In this document: piece by piece, positions 14,533 through 14,958 of the stretch
How positions within the stretch are numbered: position 1 is the first letter of the stretch
Layout of the letters: every line of letters begins with the position of its first letter
Assembly: GCA_023436395.1 (NCBI GenBank)
Contig: JAEZJJ010000101.1
Coordinates: forward strand, 1-14,958
Direction of reading: 5' to 3'
Length of the DNA: 14,958 bases
Source: Bacillota bacterium
Lineage (GTDB): Bacteria; Bacillota; Clostridia; Lachnospirales; Cellulosilyticaceae
Notes under the pieces: model-generated
What the model saw: only the letters and a program-made list of their open reading frames with translations
Databases searched by the model: none
What the model was told of the DNA's origin: nothing
Program-made: the position numbers and the translations under genes

Positions 14533-14923
14533 GTCGCAAGGAACATAAGCGACGAATAAAAGATTACTAATAAGTAATCACTTGTACTTTGAAAAACAAA
14601 TACTACAACAATTATAGATTTGTAAGTTATAGCAATATAACTTGCGCCTAACGATAAAATGTACTAAAGTGCGTAACGTAAGCACTATAAACAATTTGTC
14701 AGGGTGTAAAATCTACAATTTAACCGATAATAAATATTCTTTGTATTCAACGAAAGTTGATTAACAAGGCACAAACGACCAGAGAAAGTCGTGGAATAAG
14801 GGCTTCGATTAAAGTTGAAAGCTGTACTAGCAACACCCTCCGGGTGTGAGAGACAGTAAATTCAACAAGAAGATCGCTTGTTTCATTAACTGTCTCTTAT
14901 ACTAGCACAAAAAACGTGCTAGT
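14533..14923 (+). promoter_or_regulatory. Hairpin-rich leader of the 23S rRNA transcript
   Basis: A run of perfect or near-perfect stems is visible: GTCGC/GCGAC (14533-14553), GATTACT/AGTAATC (14562-14579), GTAAGTTAT/ATAACTTGC (14622-14645), AGTGC/GCACT (14668-14686), TCAAC/GTTGA with a GAAA tetraloop (14747-14760), ACGAC/GTCGT (14775-14792), ACACCC/GGGTGT (14833-14847), AGAGACAGT/ACTGTCTCT (14849-14897) enclosing AACAAG/CTTGTT, and ACTAGCAC/GTGCTAGT (14901-14923). None ends in a T-run. The density argues for a folded RNA, possibly processing sites for RNase III-type enzymes; the function is inferred. Confidence 0.6.
14583..14595 (+). promoter_or_regulatory. boxA-like antitermination element
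   Basis: TGTACTTTGAAAA closely resembles the Firmicutes rRNA boxA (TGTTCTTTGAAAA), the site for NusB and S10 in rRNA antitermination. It lies about 50 nt after the predicted 23S transcript start, where a leader boxA would be expected. Confidence 0.6.
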
Positions 14924-14931
14924 CATGAATA

Positions 14932-14958
14932 GGTCAAGCTACTAAGAGCGTAGAGTGG
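14932..14958 (+). rRNA. 23S ribosomal RNA, 5' end (partial)
   Basis: GGTCAAGCTACTAAGAGCG and the following TAGAGTGG match the conserved start of bacterial 23S rRNA (GGTTAAGC...CTAAG...GTGG). Only the first 27 bases are in the window. No 16S gene is directly upstream; the nearest one ends 14.8 kb away. Confidence 0.9.

Larger units (their letters stand above)
14303..14931 (+). other. 629-nt non-coding interval before the 23S rRNA
   Basis: Bases 14303-14460 are AT-rich with one GC-rich hairpin (14353-14392). Bases 14461-14493 form an AT-rich UP-like tract. A promoter (14497-14525), a boxA-like element (14583-14595) and a long series of hairpins then lead to the 23S. No open reading frame or tRNA was recognised. 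Confidence 0.7.

Noticed and set aside
14533..14553. Partial resemblance of AAGTCGCAAGGAACATAAG to the 16S AAGTCGTAACAAGGTAGC block
   Set aside because: The match is short and gapped, with no other 16S sequence around it. The segment is better explained as a GTCGC/GCGAC hairpin.
14533..14931. Group I or II intron before the 23S
   Set aside because: No intron-encoded protein, no recognisable catalytic core and too short. It lies before the 23S start rather than inside the gene.

Overview
The window reads as a low-GC, Gram-positive anaerobe of the class Clostridia, possibly a Lachnospiraceae-like lineage. The clues are the AT-rich code, strong AGGAGG-type ribosome binding sites, the 16S 3' end with a CACCTCCTTTCT tail, a Firmicutes-type boxA, and a NifI1/NifI2-type PII pair. 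The lineage is an inference. All convincing genes lie on the + strand.

Layout: the first 94 bases are the 3' end of a 16S rRNA gene and the last 27 are the 5' end of a 23S rRNA gene in the same orientation. About 14.8 kb of protein-coding DNA lies between them. The 16S is followed by a hairpin plus T-run (149-177). The 23S is preceded by its own AT-rich UP-like tract, a sigma-70-type promoter (14497-14525), a boxA-like antitermination element and about 330 nt of hairpin-rich leader. Taken at face value, the 16S and 23S genes here are unlinked and separately transcribed. The alternative is that the window is joined at, or bounded by, collapsed rRNA repeats.

95-647 is non-coding. It carries a strong promoter running straight into a perfect terminator (429-501) and the leader of a GAF-LuxR regulator (648-1397). 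Two strong hairpins follow the regulator. The second (1541-1592) ends 34 nt before the first gene of a nine-gene run at 1626-11887. That run encodes two DUF1989 proteins (UAAP1 and UAAP2, the CgdA/CgdB-type carboxyguanidine deiminase subunits), a biotin-dependent urea/guanidine carboxylase, allophanate hydrolase, a NifI1/NifI2-like PII pair, and a NitT/TauT-type ABC importer (lipoprotein, permease, ATPase).

The best reading is nitrogen scavenging from guanidine. The importer takes up the substrate, the carboxylase makes carboxyguanidine, the DUF1989 pair deiminates it to allophanate, and the hydrolase releases ammonia and CO2. The PII pair would tie uptake or carboxylation to nitrogen and energy status. 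No recognisable guanidine riboswitch was found upstream, which leaves the upstream LuxR-type protein and the terminator hairpin as candidate controls.

After a terminator (11900-11950), 11888-12434 holds a promoter, a possible 10-codon ORF and two hairpins. Two translationally coupled GNAT-fold proteins (12435-14302) follow, and then the 23S promoter and leader. No tRNA, CRISPR array, insertion sequence or integrase was seen.
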